Positions 14,648-20,833 of a stretch of DNA of 20,833 nt are shown here, one piece after another. The position numbers and the translations under genes are program-made. This DNA comes from a virus. The stretch lies in the IMG/VR virus record IMGVR_UViG_3300025949_001063, positions 1 through 20,833 of that record; one strand, given 5' to 3'. Position 1 is the first letter of the stretch. Each line of letters opens with the position of its first letter. The notes below the pieces were generated by a model, which saw nothing but the letters and a program-made list of their open reading frames with translations, made no database searches and was not told the DNA's origin.

Positions 14648-15490
14648 CTACGTATAGTTTGCGGCTGTCGTTGAAATTGCGTAACTATCTCCTACTGCTG
14701 CATGAGGAGATGCATCATTCACCGTGAATCCAATTTCGTTTCCGAAGGCTGAAAAGGAGACACCCACCGTTGCTGACCCCAGCGGTCCGGAAAGAGACCC
14801 ATTGACATTGAATAATCCACTCGCGCCCGCTGTTACGCAAAGCAAAGTAATCGTTTCTGTCTTCGTAGCGCCGTTGTTCACGGTAATTCCCGTTACAGTA
14901 TCAGCACCAACATTGCCAGTCCCAGCAGTAGCAGCGCCAGCAGAGGCGTTGACAAGACCGACAGATGGATCGCCATATAAACAAAATCGTGGAGGCTGAG
15001 TCGTAAAATCTGGGTAAACATCAAATGTCACTTTCAGTTTTTGTTGTTCGGTAGATGAAAAATCGAGCTGAGAACTCGGCATAGCCGTTGCCAAGTAAAC
15101 ATAGAAGTCAGTCGATTTATCTGAGTTTGTCTTGGAAAGAGGGTGAAGAATGAGTGGGCCCCCTAAAGCGGCCATATGTTGGCCTACTTGAGAGTCAAAA
15201 TACATCATGGTGTTTCCATTTTGAGTGACTAGCTTATGCGCTGGAAAAACCACTTTCCAATTCGCTTTCAGCTGAACCTCATCCAAAGCGGTTTCTATAG
15301 TCACTTTGAACCCAGAAACGACGTTATCGATGATGGTATCTCCCAATTGATCTGCTTTGAGAGGAGATAACTTCTCTTCAATCTTGACAGTGACTTTATC
15401 GGTAGCTCCGAGATCGACGCCTTTATACGTCACTCGGCAGGGTGATAGCTCAAAATTACCTGGCGTAATCGTTGAAAAGCTGGTCGACAT
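14648..15490 (-). CDS. Major tail tube protein with extra C-terminal domain
   Basis: 280-residue tail tube subunit that forms the rings of the tail. The N-terminal part (about 1-175) has tube-protein features: CRVTYKGVDLGATDKVTVKI near the start, VSGFKVTIETALDE (58-71) and a closing LKVTFDVYPDF (152-162). Residues about 188-277 form an added domain: GNVGADTVTGITVNNGA, TETITLLCVTAGASGLFNVN, LGSATVGVSFSAFGNEIGFTVN, VGDSYAIS. That pattern is a decoration-type beta domain found on other phage structural proteins and would project from the tail surface. The coding DNA of this part looks richer in G+C than its neighbours. Ribosome site AGGGAG. It is immediately followed by the chaperone gene. Confidence 0.83.
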   Translation of the reverse strand: MSTSFSTITPGNFELSPCRVTYKGVDLGATDKVTVKIEEKLSPLKADQLGDTIIDNVVSGFKVTIETALDEVQLKANWKVVFPAHKLVTQNGNTMMYFDSQVGQHMAALGGPLILHPLSKTNSDKSTDFYVYLATAMPSSQLDFSSTEQQKLKVTFDVYPDFTTQPPRFCLYGDPSVGLVNASAGAATAGTGNVGADTVTGITVNNGATKTETITLLCVTAGASGLFNVNGSLSGPLGSATVGVSFSAFGNEIGFTVNDASPHAAVGDSYAISTTAANYT

Positions 15491-15556
15491 TTGGAATCTC
15501 CCTATTCCTCAATTTTTAAAGTTCCACTCCTCCTTGGAGAGAACCTACCTACTCAT

Positions 15557-16069
15557 TCACTCTAAATTTTCAATATGATCTACGCTCAGACGTAGAGCCA
15601 TTTCTTTTCTAAAGACCGAATCTTGAGCATTCTTTCCTTTGAGATTGACGATAGCGCTAAATTCACATGATTCGACCTTAGAAAATAACCTAACGTTACC
15701 ATCCGCATTTGTCAAAGATACGAGATGCAAACATTGCATAAGCGCAGCTTGATATCTCCAAGCTTTGATCGTCAAGAGTCTCTCTAGACGATCCTCGACG
15801 ACACAAGCAACCACGATCGAATCAATGGCATTGATATGATTACCATCGGATTTTAAATTCTTAATTTGTTGGTGTTCAAAGATCGTAAAAATAGCGGGTG
15901 GACGATATACATTAGCCGTCGGATAGATGAAATATTCCCTGGGAGGTTCCGTTGTTACTATCGGATCATTTCGCTCAGCTCTTAGACTTGCCAAAGCAGT
16001 TACAATGGTATTTTTAATCTGGGTTTGGATTAAATCAGTTGCGATTTCTGCGCCGTAATAGGCCCCCAT
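15557..16069 (-). CDS. Tail completion/terminator-type protein
   Basis: 170 residues, placed between the morphogenesis protein and the tail tube gene. That is the usual slot for the protein that caps the head-proximal end of the tail (lambda gpU, SPP1 gp17). The fold prediction by eye is mixed: a long N-terminal helix (TDLIQTQIKNTIVTALASLR), a strand region (YFIYPTANVYRPPAIFTIFEH), a helix with RLERLLTIKAWRYQAALMQC, and a strand-rich end (CEFSAIVNLKGK and RKEMALRLSVDHI). This order fits that family, whose members average 130-170 residues. The call rests on order and general shape. Ribosome site AAGGA lies 9 bases before ATG. Confidence 0.6.
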   Translation of the reverse strand: MGAYYGAEIATDLIQTQIKNTIVTALASLRAERNDPIVTTEPPREYFIYPTANVYRPPAIFTIFEHQQIKNLKSDGNHINAIDSIVVACVVEDRLERLLTIKAWRYQAALMQCLHLVSLTNADGNVRLFSKVESCEFSAIVNLKGKNAQDSVFRKEMALRLSVDHIENLE

Positions 16070-16081
16070 GAGAAGTTATCC

Positions 16082-16573
16082 TTACTTTCCAATCAAATAT
16101 TGTTTTAATGCATCTTTAAGTTTTGAAACACTTGCTGCAGAAAAGCTCATAAAAGGACGCTTCTCAGCCACATAGTCAGGATAATTAAAGGGTTTCCCTT
16201 CTGCATTAGTTCCGGACGTATCTACACTGATTTGCATAGAATAGGATTTAAACATGGCCCGATGATGGCTTATGCCCTCAAAAGGGGAACCTGGACCAAT
16301 TACCGCTCCTGCAAGAGTACTAGTGCCAATGAGCATTTTTCTTCCTCCCCCAGGCCAAGATTTATAACGTTTCAATTTATGAGTTTCGTATTCCTTCTTC
16401 AAAGGAGCCCAAGGAGCGCCTTCGCTTGCATTTTGAGTCATGAATCTTCGGGTTTGAATTGCTTGATAAATCGGGTAAAGACGTGCGGAAGCTTTCGTGG
16501 ATTGAGCACGAGTCAAAAGACCGTTCAGGCGGTTCTCGAGTCCATTTTCAGTGATTTCAATAGAAGTACTCAG
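16082..16573 (-). CDS. Phage virion morphogenesis protein (Mu G/HK97 gp10-like)
   Basis: Head-tail assembly protein of the Mu gpG/HK97 gp10 kind. Family signs are APWAPLKKEYETHKLKR (after the EG), the GGGRKMLIGTSTLAGAV block, the region around GISHHRAM, and the final PDYVAEKRPFMSFS with a C-terminal helix. The start is unusual. From TTG at 16516 the product is 144 residues, but the frame is open upstream and the added residues (SIEITENGLENRLNGLLTRA) look like this family's N-terminus. The best ribosome site, GGAGGTGGGG, lies just before a CTG at 16573 that overlaps the previous TGA; that start gives 163 residues. ATT at 16561 is another option. The family is likely; the start is uncertain. 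Confidence 0.68.
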   Translation of the reverse strand: MSTSIEITENGLENRLNGLLTRAQSTKASARLYPIYQAIQTRRFMTQNASEGAPWAPLKKEYETHKLKRYKSWPGGGRKMLIGTSTLAGAVIGPGSPFEGISHHRAMFKSYSMQISVDTSGTNAEGKPFNYPDYVAEKRPFMSFSAASVSKLKDALKQYLIGK

Positions 16574-17241
16574 ACCCCACCTCCACCTCCCGGCATCGGT
16601 TTCACATTCCCTAACACAGAACCAAAAAGAGGCTGTAAAGACCTTCCTTGACGGGTATAGAACTCATCTCGGGCCTTGAGGGCCTCTTCTCTAAATGTTT
16701 CAGACATTTTCACATAGTCATCGGCGGGACCAGTTCCGGGCTTTTTAGGCTCGTCCTCTACGCGGTACATTTCGGAGAGAAAAGTCCTCCACCGAATAGC
16801 CATCTTGAGATAAGCTTCTGCTGCAGCATATTTTAAAGCGGATGGCTGAAGACCATTTGGAATGGTCGTATAATCCGTTGAACTTCCTAACCAGTTGGAT
16901 GCAACAGAAAGAAAATCCTGAAGTTCAGTGTCTAAGAACCATTGAGAATAATAGGAAGCCTCAACTTCTGAACCATCAGAGGGTGCATTTATAAAAACAA
17001 ATTCGCCAGTATCAGGATAATCTGCGGAAAATCCAGAGGCAGGCACAATAGTTCCATCAATATATACTCCTTGAGGGAGTGTGGCAGAAGTGAAATTTGT
17101 AATTCTCCTGAATTCGAAGGTCCTAAACATGAGATTAGATCCATTCACCTCGCCGAAGCAACGTTTTCTGGAGCTATATCGATCCGTTGGCCCATCCGAG
17201 ACAAGTGTTCTGAGATCTGAGACTGCCGTAGACCAGGTCAT
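16570..17241 (-). CDS. Head-tail connector/adaptor protein
   Basis: 223 residues. The N-terminal half is beta-rich (FRTFEFRRI, GVYIDGTIVPASGFSADYPDTGEF, then VFINAPSDGSEVEASYYSQW), an arrangement found in several phage neck proteins. The C-terminal half is helical (ALKYAAAEAYLKMAIRWRTF and DDYVKMSETFREEALKARDEF), fitting a helical-bundle adaptor that seals the portal. The end is a low-complexity PMPGGGGGV. It overlaps the zinc-ribbon gene start-to-stop by four bases (17238-17241) and is followed by the morphogenesis protein. Position between capsid and tail genes supports a connector role; a direct family match is not claimed. Confidence 0.55.
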   Translation of the reverse strand: MTWSTAVSDLRTLVSDGPTDRYSSRKRCFGEVNGSNLMFRTFEFRRITNFTSATLPQGVYIDGTIVPASGFSADYPDTGEFVFINAPSDGSEVEASYYSQWFLDTELQDFLSVASNWLGSSTDYTTIPNGLQPSALKYAAAEAYLKMAIRWRTFLSEMYRVEDEPKKPGTGPADDYVKMSETFREEALKARDEFYTRQGRSLQPLFGSVLGNVKPMPGGGGGV

Positions 17242-17420
17242 GGTCGTCTTCCTTGTATGGATCCATACGAATGTGTTTCTGGGGGGTTATTACCCGTTAC
17301 AGTTGTCGATGAAATTGTCAGCGCCCCATTGCAGTAGGTGCATTCACATTGCTGAGGAGAATAAACCTTTTGGCATTTTGGGCAAATCCACCCGTACTGT
17401 CCTAATGAATAGGAAATCAT
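17238..17420 (-). CDS. Small zinc-ribbon protein, 60 residues
   Basis: Tiny protein with a likely zinc ribbon. Its pattern is WICPKCQKVYSPQQCECTYC, with C13 and C16 forming the first knuckle and C25/C27/C30 the second. The C-terminus is flexible and Thr/Ser/Asn-rich. Similar tiny CPxC ribbon proteins occur inside phage structural operons, though their role is usually undefined. It is certainly part of the unit, since it overlaps both neighbours by four bases (17417-17420 and 17238-17241). Possible jobs are metal-dependent neck assembly or regulation, neither shown here. Confidence 0.7.
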   Translation of the reverse strand: MISYSLGQYGWICPKCQKVYSPQQCECTYCNGALTISSTTVTGNNPPETHSYGSIQGRRP

Positions 17421-17848
17421 AGAGATTCACCTAGCTGTTCTAGGAGGTGCTCATAAGTAGAGTCCTTCTCGACGACCAGATGCCTTAATCCTAGCTTCCT
17501 CATGACTTTATGCCTCTCATAAGCTCGGTAGATTTCTTTCTCATTCCTGGGTTCATCTACCCAAAGGGGGCCCCCTTTTGCGTGAGGGTAGAATTTATCC
17601 ACAAATCGAAATAAACTCTGCGTGACGTCCGGATAAGCCTCATCCGCTCCAGGAAACTTCGTCTTCCGGATGACCAGTTTATCTTGAGCAATTCTCTCTA
17701 CGGGATAAAGAAACTGTTGTTTCTCCTCGTACTTCTGAAGCGCTCGCCTATGCGCCGCTGTTTCGGTCTCTTTAGGTTCTGAGTCCGGATAAATTTCTGC
17801 CATGCGTTGTTTTTTGGATTCAGGTGCAATGATCGTTCTTTTACTCAT
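17417..17848 (-). CDS. Hypothetical charged protein after the capsid gene
   Basis: 143 residues, not recognised. It is strongly charged and helical, with a lysine-rich start (MSKRTIIAPESKKQRMAEIY), a middle with LFRFVDKFYPHAKGGPLWVDEP, and a helical end (EKEIYRAYERHKVMRKLGLRH). No signal peptide, membrane span or catalytic motif is visible. It is the first gene after the major capsid gene, separated from it by a 13-bp hairpin whose base overlaps the ribosome site (GGGGAGA). It could be a head completion or scaffold-like protein. The function is open. Confidence 0.6.
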   Translation of the reverse strand: MSKRTIIAPESKKQRMAEIYPDSEPKETETAAHRRALQKYEEKQQFLYPVERIAQDKLVIRKTKFPGADEAYPDVTQSLFRFVDKFYPHAKGGPLWVDEPRNEKEIYRAYERHKVMRKLGLRHLVVEKDSTYEHLLEQLGESL

Positions 17849-17858
17849 TCAATATCTC

Positions 17859-17895
17859 CCCGCGTAGATCTAAGATAAACCGAGATCTACGCGGG
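17859..17895 (-). promoter_or_regulatory. 13-bp hairpin between capsid gene and next gene
   Basis: Perfect arms CCCGCGTAGATCT and AGATCTACGCGGG flank an 11-base loop, 15 bases after the capsid stop. On the transcript no U-run follows. Instead the 3' base of the stem runs into GGGGAGA, the ribosome site of the next gene, with three of its G in the stem. Partial termination, an RNA processing or stability site, or masking of that ribosome site are the plausible roles. Each would make capsid protein more abundant than downstream proteins. Confidence 0.55.
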
Positions 17896-17909
17896 TCAAT
17901 CATTATTGA

Positions 17910-19208
17910 TTAACTTGTGACTGAGCCATCATTTCCTTGCCAACAGAAACGAGGGTCAATCCAATCTCCATTCCCTCTCATGACCAAACGGAATCGAATA
18001 ATATCCCGATCAAAGGATTCTCCCGAGTTCGGAGCTTCCTGAATCACACTTGCGCTCTCTCTGACTTGCATGACAAAGCATGGCTTCGAATCATCAAGCA
18101 GGTACCAGGCATTACTTTGACCATCGATCACACCTGTGTTCTCAAACACAAAGCGAGATACTGTCAAAGCAGCAATGCTTTCAATCGGGTTGATCGCGAA
18201 CGTTGCACCTGGAGTTCCTGCGGTTCCGCTAGGTACCGAAGGATAGAAACTGCTGTTCAGGAGAATCGCAGCGCTAAACCGATTGAGAGGAGATACAATC
18301 AATCTCTTTGGGTCCACATTCATGAGGAGCCCTAACAAGTTTCTTTGGTTCATGAGACCGATGAAACCGTTTTGAATCCCAGTCTGATTCAAAACTGTAA
18401 AACTGGTCGGACGGTTAGAACCTCCTCCTTGAAAAGGAGCAGAAGAAGACGTGAACGGATAGTTTGCTTCAGTGGAAGGTTTTGTTTCAGTATTCGGAAT
18501 CACGAGGCCTGCATAGCTTGCCTTGACTCCGCCCGTGAAAACACCGGCAAGTTTCGCGTAGGCAATAACTTCCCAAGCAAGTTTAGCATATTCACCGAGC
18601 AAACCACTTTGCTTTGCAAATTGCCCCGTTTGGTCATCTTCTAAAAGCTCTCGCTCAACGGCATAGATCTCACCGTATTTACGATTGATGAGCTTGATAT
18701 CTAAGCCAGCTGCAGTGCTTTCACTGAAAGGCTCCTGCTTACCAACTTCCCGCATAAACGTAATTCCATGCAGAGGTGCATAGAGTTCCGTATCGCGAGT
18801 GGAGTTTACAGTGGAAGTCCAGGATTCAAAAGTCGTAGGAACCGTATCATAAGAGTTGTTCACTAGCTGCTGAATCCCAGCGCGAAGGACCTGGGTAAAA
18901 GAGGTTGCGGAATCCGCTTCTCGAAGAGCGGACCCTACGGTTGCATGACCGAGTTTGTTTGCAACCTTATTCCAGCTCCATTTGTTGTCACCTACTGGAA
19001 AAGCTTTTCGATCAGCCCAATCGAATCCATACTTTCTCTGAAAGCTTTCTCGGTAGGATTTCACCTCGGCACTTTGCCAAAGGTTTTCTCGGAGTTGCTG
19101 TTTGTTTTCGGGTTTAGAACTATTCACGAGAATAGTTTCTCCCTTATTGTTCGTCCAAGAATTGCTCTCGGACATTTTTTGAATTTGATCCAAGTTAAGT
19201 AAACTCAT
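17910..19208 (-). CDS. Major capsid protein (HK97 fold, Mu gpT-like)
   Basis: Main shell subunit, 432 residues, the usual size for HK97-fold capsids without a fused scaffold. The N-terminal arm is charged. The core begins near residue 100 (SFTQVLRAGIQQLVNNSYDT), followed by TTFESWTSTVNSTRDTELYAPL, an E-loop-like FSESTAAG, and KYGEIYAVERELLEDDQTGQF (about 170-197), which resembles the Mu gpT-type block. The P-domain contains helices with GEYAKLAWEVIAYAKLAGVF. The end has NAWYLLDD, CFVMQVRESASVIQEAPN and RFRLVMRGNGDWIDPRF. It has a strong ribosome site (AAGGAAGG). It follows the decoration gene and precedes the hairpin, which supports high expression. The fold is confident; the Mu-like sub-type is less so. 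Confidence 0.87.
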   Translation of the reverse strand: MSLLNLDQIQKMSESNSWTNNKGETILVNSSKPENKQQLRENLWQSAEVKSYRESFQRKYGFDWADRKAFPVGDNKWSWNKVANKLGHATVGSALREADSATSFTQVLRAGIQQLVNNSYDTVPTTFESWTSTVNSTRDTELYAPLHGITFMREVGKQEPFSESTAAGLDIKLINRKYGEIYAVERELLEDDQTGQFAKQSGLLGEYAKLAWEVIAYAKLAGVFTGGVKASYAGLVIPNTETKPSTEANYPFTSSSAPFQGGGSNRPTSFTVLNQTGIQNGFIGLMNQRNLLGLLMNVDPKRLIVSPLNRFSAAILLNSSFYPSVPSGTAGTPGATFAINPIESIAALTVSRFVFENTGVIDGQSNAWYLLDDSKPCFVMQVRESASVIQEAPNSGESFDRDIIRFRLVMRGNGDWIDPRFCWQGNDGSVTS

Positions 19209-19220
19209 ATCGTTCCTTCC

Positions 19221-19730
19221 TTAGAATTTGAGAGTCGAATTCGGATAAACTGCGCCCAATAGAACATCTACTTTCTGACCCGCAGCAGAAGAACTCAAAG
19301 ATCCTTGAGTCCCCGTGTAAATTCCGATCTGAGAAGTTCCGTTAGCAGTCGGGCTCACGTGCTGAGCGTCGGTATTGGATAAGTAGACAGCTGCTCCAGG
19401 AGCCAGCGTGCTTCCCGTGTCCAAAATCAACGTCGCAACGACGTTGTAAAGGGGGCCAGCCATATCTGAAAGACCTTCAGACGCATCTACTGCTGTTCCC
19501 TGATAAGGAGATTTAGGAACACCACTCACCACGGTATTGACAGCAACACCCAAGAAATTCGCAGAATTCCCGGTAGCAGCTGCAATCAAGACTTTGTTTG
19601 ACGTATCAAAACAAAGAAGATCGCCTTGGTTATAACTGACAGAAGTACTTAAAACGGGAAGAGCACTCGCGAAGATCGACTTAGCTTGTGCGCCTCCTCG
19701 GATGACATTATTAATCGGCGTAGTAGCCAT
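19221..19730 (-). CDS. Capsid decoration/stabilising protein
   Basis: 169 residues, beta-barrel-like, with no charged tail. Recognisable elements are SVSYNQGDLLCFDTSNKVLI (about 31-50), ANFLGVAVNTVVSG, a central LILDTGSTLAPGAAVYLSN (about 101-119) and the closing QIGIYTGTQG with VDVLLGAVYP. This arrangement matches small decoration proteins that bind the outside of HK97-type shells next to the capsid gene. ATG at 19730 has a good ribosome site (AGGGAG). It lies 12 bases before the capsid start, so both are likely made in similar amounts. A direct family match is inferred from pattern and position. Confidence 0.7.
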   Translation of the reverse strand: MATTPINNVIRGGAQAKSIFASALPVLSTSVSYNQGDLLCFDTSNKVLIAAATGNSANFLGVAVNTVVSGVPKSPYQGTAVDASEGLSDMAGPLYNVVATLILDTGSTLAPGAAVYLSNTDAQHVSPTANGTSQIGIYTGTQGSLSSSAAGQKVDVLLGAVYPNSTLKF

Positions 19731-19753
19731 ACTTTAAACTCCCTTTTAAAGTG

Positions 19754-20833
19754 TTAACGTAAACAATCTGAGAAGTTTACTTTTCCAGTAGAGCTTTCAG
19801 ATTCACGATAATTTGATTTTTCGGTTAAAAAGACGTCTGATTCCGTTCCGACTTCTTCGACACCGGCATCAGCAGCTTTCAAGAAAACTTTCCACATCTC
19901 GTCAATGTGAGGTTTAGATTTAGGTGTTCCTAAAGCTTCGCGGAATTTCTTGGTGAAAGCGTTAGAACGCTTGGATTCTCTCATCTTTGAATCCAGATAA
20001 TCTCTCAGCTCATATTGCTTGACGCTTTCTTTTAAACGAGCAACTTCCCCATGAAGCTGGATATAATCCGATTCTTTCTTAGCAGCAGGTCCATCTCCTT
20101 TTGGAGCAGGAGGAGGGGATTGAGCTTCTTTCTTCTCTGCTTCGGACTCAGCTTCATGTTCTGATTCACTGGCCTGTTTACATTGAGCCATCTTCTTACC
20201 AATTTCCATAGCCATCTTGAGATGTTTTCCAGCGGCTTCATAGGCTTCTCCGTGCTCCATCCCGCCTTCTTTGTGGGCTTGATAGGCATGTTTTGCCATT
20301 TCCATCTCTTCTTGATCCGCATCATCTTTGCCCAAGTATTGCTTGATCATTTTGGCAAAGAGCGCTTTGTCTTGATCTTCATCAGCATGATCAGGCTTTC
20401 CAGCAGACCCTGGAGCCATCGCGGAAGCATCCGCAGCACCATCCTCGTGGTGTTTTTCATGCTTTTCAGATTCCCCTTCGGATTCAAAAAACTTCCTTGT
20501 TTTACCCATACTTTTCTCCATTTCTAGCATTCTTAAGATTTTCCCACCCGCACCAGCCTTGGTCACGAGATCAACGGATTGGGCTTGAGTCAATTCATTG
20601 ACGATATTGATCTCGCTAATTCCTTGTGTTTTCGCTTCATTCAACTTCTCAATCACCGAGGGTGAAAGCTTTTGAGATTGAAGGAATGCATCGATCTCAA
20701 CCTGACTTGCCGAACCACTCGCATTGATCGATAGTCCAACAAGATCTGATTCTCTAAACTTTGTGGAGTAATCTATAGAATTTGTCAAAAGACTCATTGC
20801 CCAATCTAAAGAGATGGAATTGCCAATACAAAG
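19754..20833 (-). CDS. Capsid maturation/scaffold protein, 5' end outside the window
   Basis: The frame is open to the right edge (LCIGNSISLDWA before the ATG at 20797). No ribosome site precedes that ATG, so the gene probably begins outside the window. Positions here count from it (347 residues). The segment VGLSINASG (20-28) and SVDLVTKAGAGG (74-85) resemble the tail of phage prohead protease/scaffold proteins, in which a serine protease domain precedes a scaffold. The rest is scaffold-like: acidic and His/Glu-rich (about 100-225), a Pro-rich linker near 226-236, a coiled coil (about 240-265), and a basic helical end (MRESKRSNAFTKKFREALGT) that could bind the shell. It sits before decoration and capsid genes, as scaffolds do. 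Confidence 0.65.
   Translation of the reverse strand, partial: LCIGNSISLDWAMSLLTNSIDYSTKFRESDLVGLSINASGSASQVEIDAFLQSQKLSPSVIEKLNEAKTQGISEINIVNELTQAQSVDLVTKAGAGGKILRMLEMEKSMGKTRKFFESEGESEKHEKHHEDGAADASAMAPGSAGKPDHADEDQDKALFAKMIKQYLGKDDADQEEMEMAKHAYQAHKEGGMEHGEAYEAAGKHLKMAMEIGKKMAQCKQASESEHEAESEAEKKEAQSPPPAPKGDGPAAKKESDYIQLHGEVARLKESVKQYELRDYLDSKMRESKRSNAFTKKFREALGTPKSKPHIDEMWKVFLKAADAGVEEVGTESDVFLTEKSNYRESESSTGKVNFSDCLR

Noticed and set aside
1-20833. CRISPR array, insertion sequence, integrase, portal or terminase
   Set aside because: Looked for and not seen; portal and terminase, if present, should lie to the right of the window.

Overview
The window is a block of a tailed double-stranded DNA phage or prophage (Caudoviricetes), almost certainly infecting a Gram-negative bacterium. 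The Gram-negative call rests on two proteins with lipoprotein-type signals and a lysozyme-like enzyme next to several small membrane proteins. Base composition leans to A+T (about 40% G+C by eye). The host cannot be named from sequence alone. No integrase, tRNA, CRISPR array or insertion sequence was seen, so whether this is a free phage or an integrated one is open.

Most of the window (20833 down to 3645) is one leftward late module, read on the minus strand in assembly order. It starts with a capsid maturation/scaffold protein cut by the right edge, then a decoration protein, the major capsid protein (HK97 fold, Mu gpT-like), a protein of unknown role, a tiny zinc-ribbon protein, a head-tail connector, a Mu G/HK97 gp10-like morphogenesis protein and a tail completion protein. 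The tail follows: major tail tube, tail assembly chaperones G and GT joined by an apparent -1 frameshift on a run of ten A, a tape measure of 643 residues, a Dit-position protein, two fibre-type proteins (one with two C1q-like heads), a large tail hub/tip protein and a collar-type fibre. The lysis genes close the module: a lytic transglycosylase-like endolysin and four small membrane or lipoprotein genes. Genes overlap by 4 bases, abut, or lie a few bases apart nearly everywhere, so this is one polycistronic unit. Its only obvious internal control element is a 13-bp hairpin just after the capsid gene. The tape measure length and the chaperone frameshift fit a long-tailed phage, more likely a siphovirus because no sheath protein is seen.

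Facing this module is a short rightward cluster (1932-3655): two unrecognised small proteins, a ribbon-helix-helix-like protein, a VRR-NUC nuclease and, behind its own operator-rich promoter, a lipoprotein built from beta-propeller-type repeats. The lipoprotein is the best candidate for a host-altering gene (surface change or superinfection exclusion). It ends head-on against the last lysis gene with an 11-base overlap.

From 1931 to 1147 there is about 785 bases of non-coding DNA with tandem 9-bp repeats, three dyads and perfect palindromes. It lies between the rightward cluster and a leftward recombination operon that begins with a RecT/Bet-type annealing protein. It is the natural place for early control elements or a replication origin.
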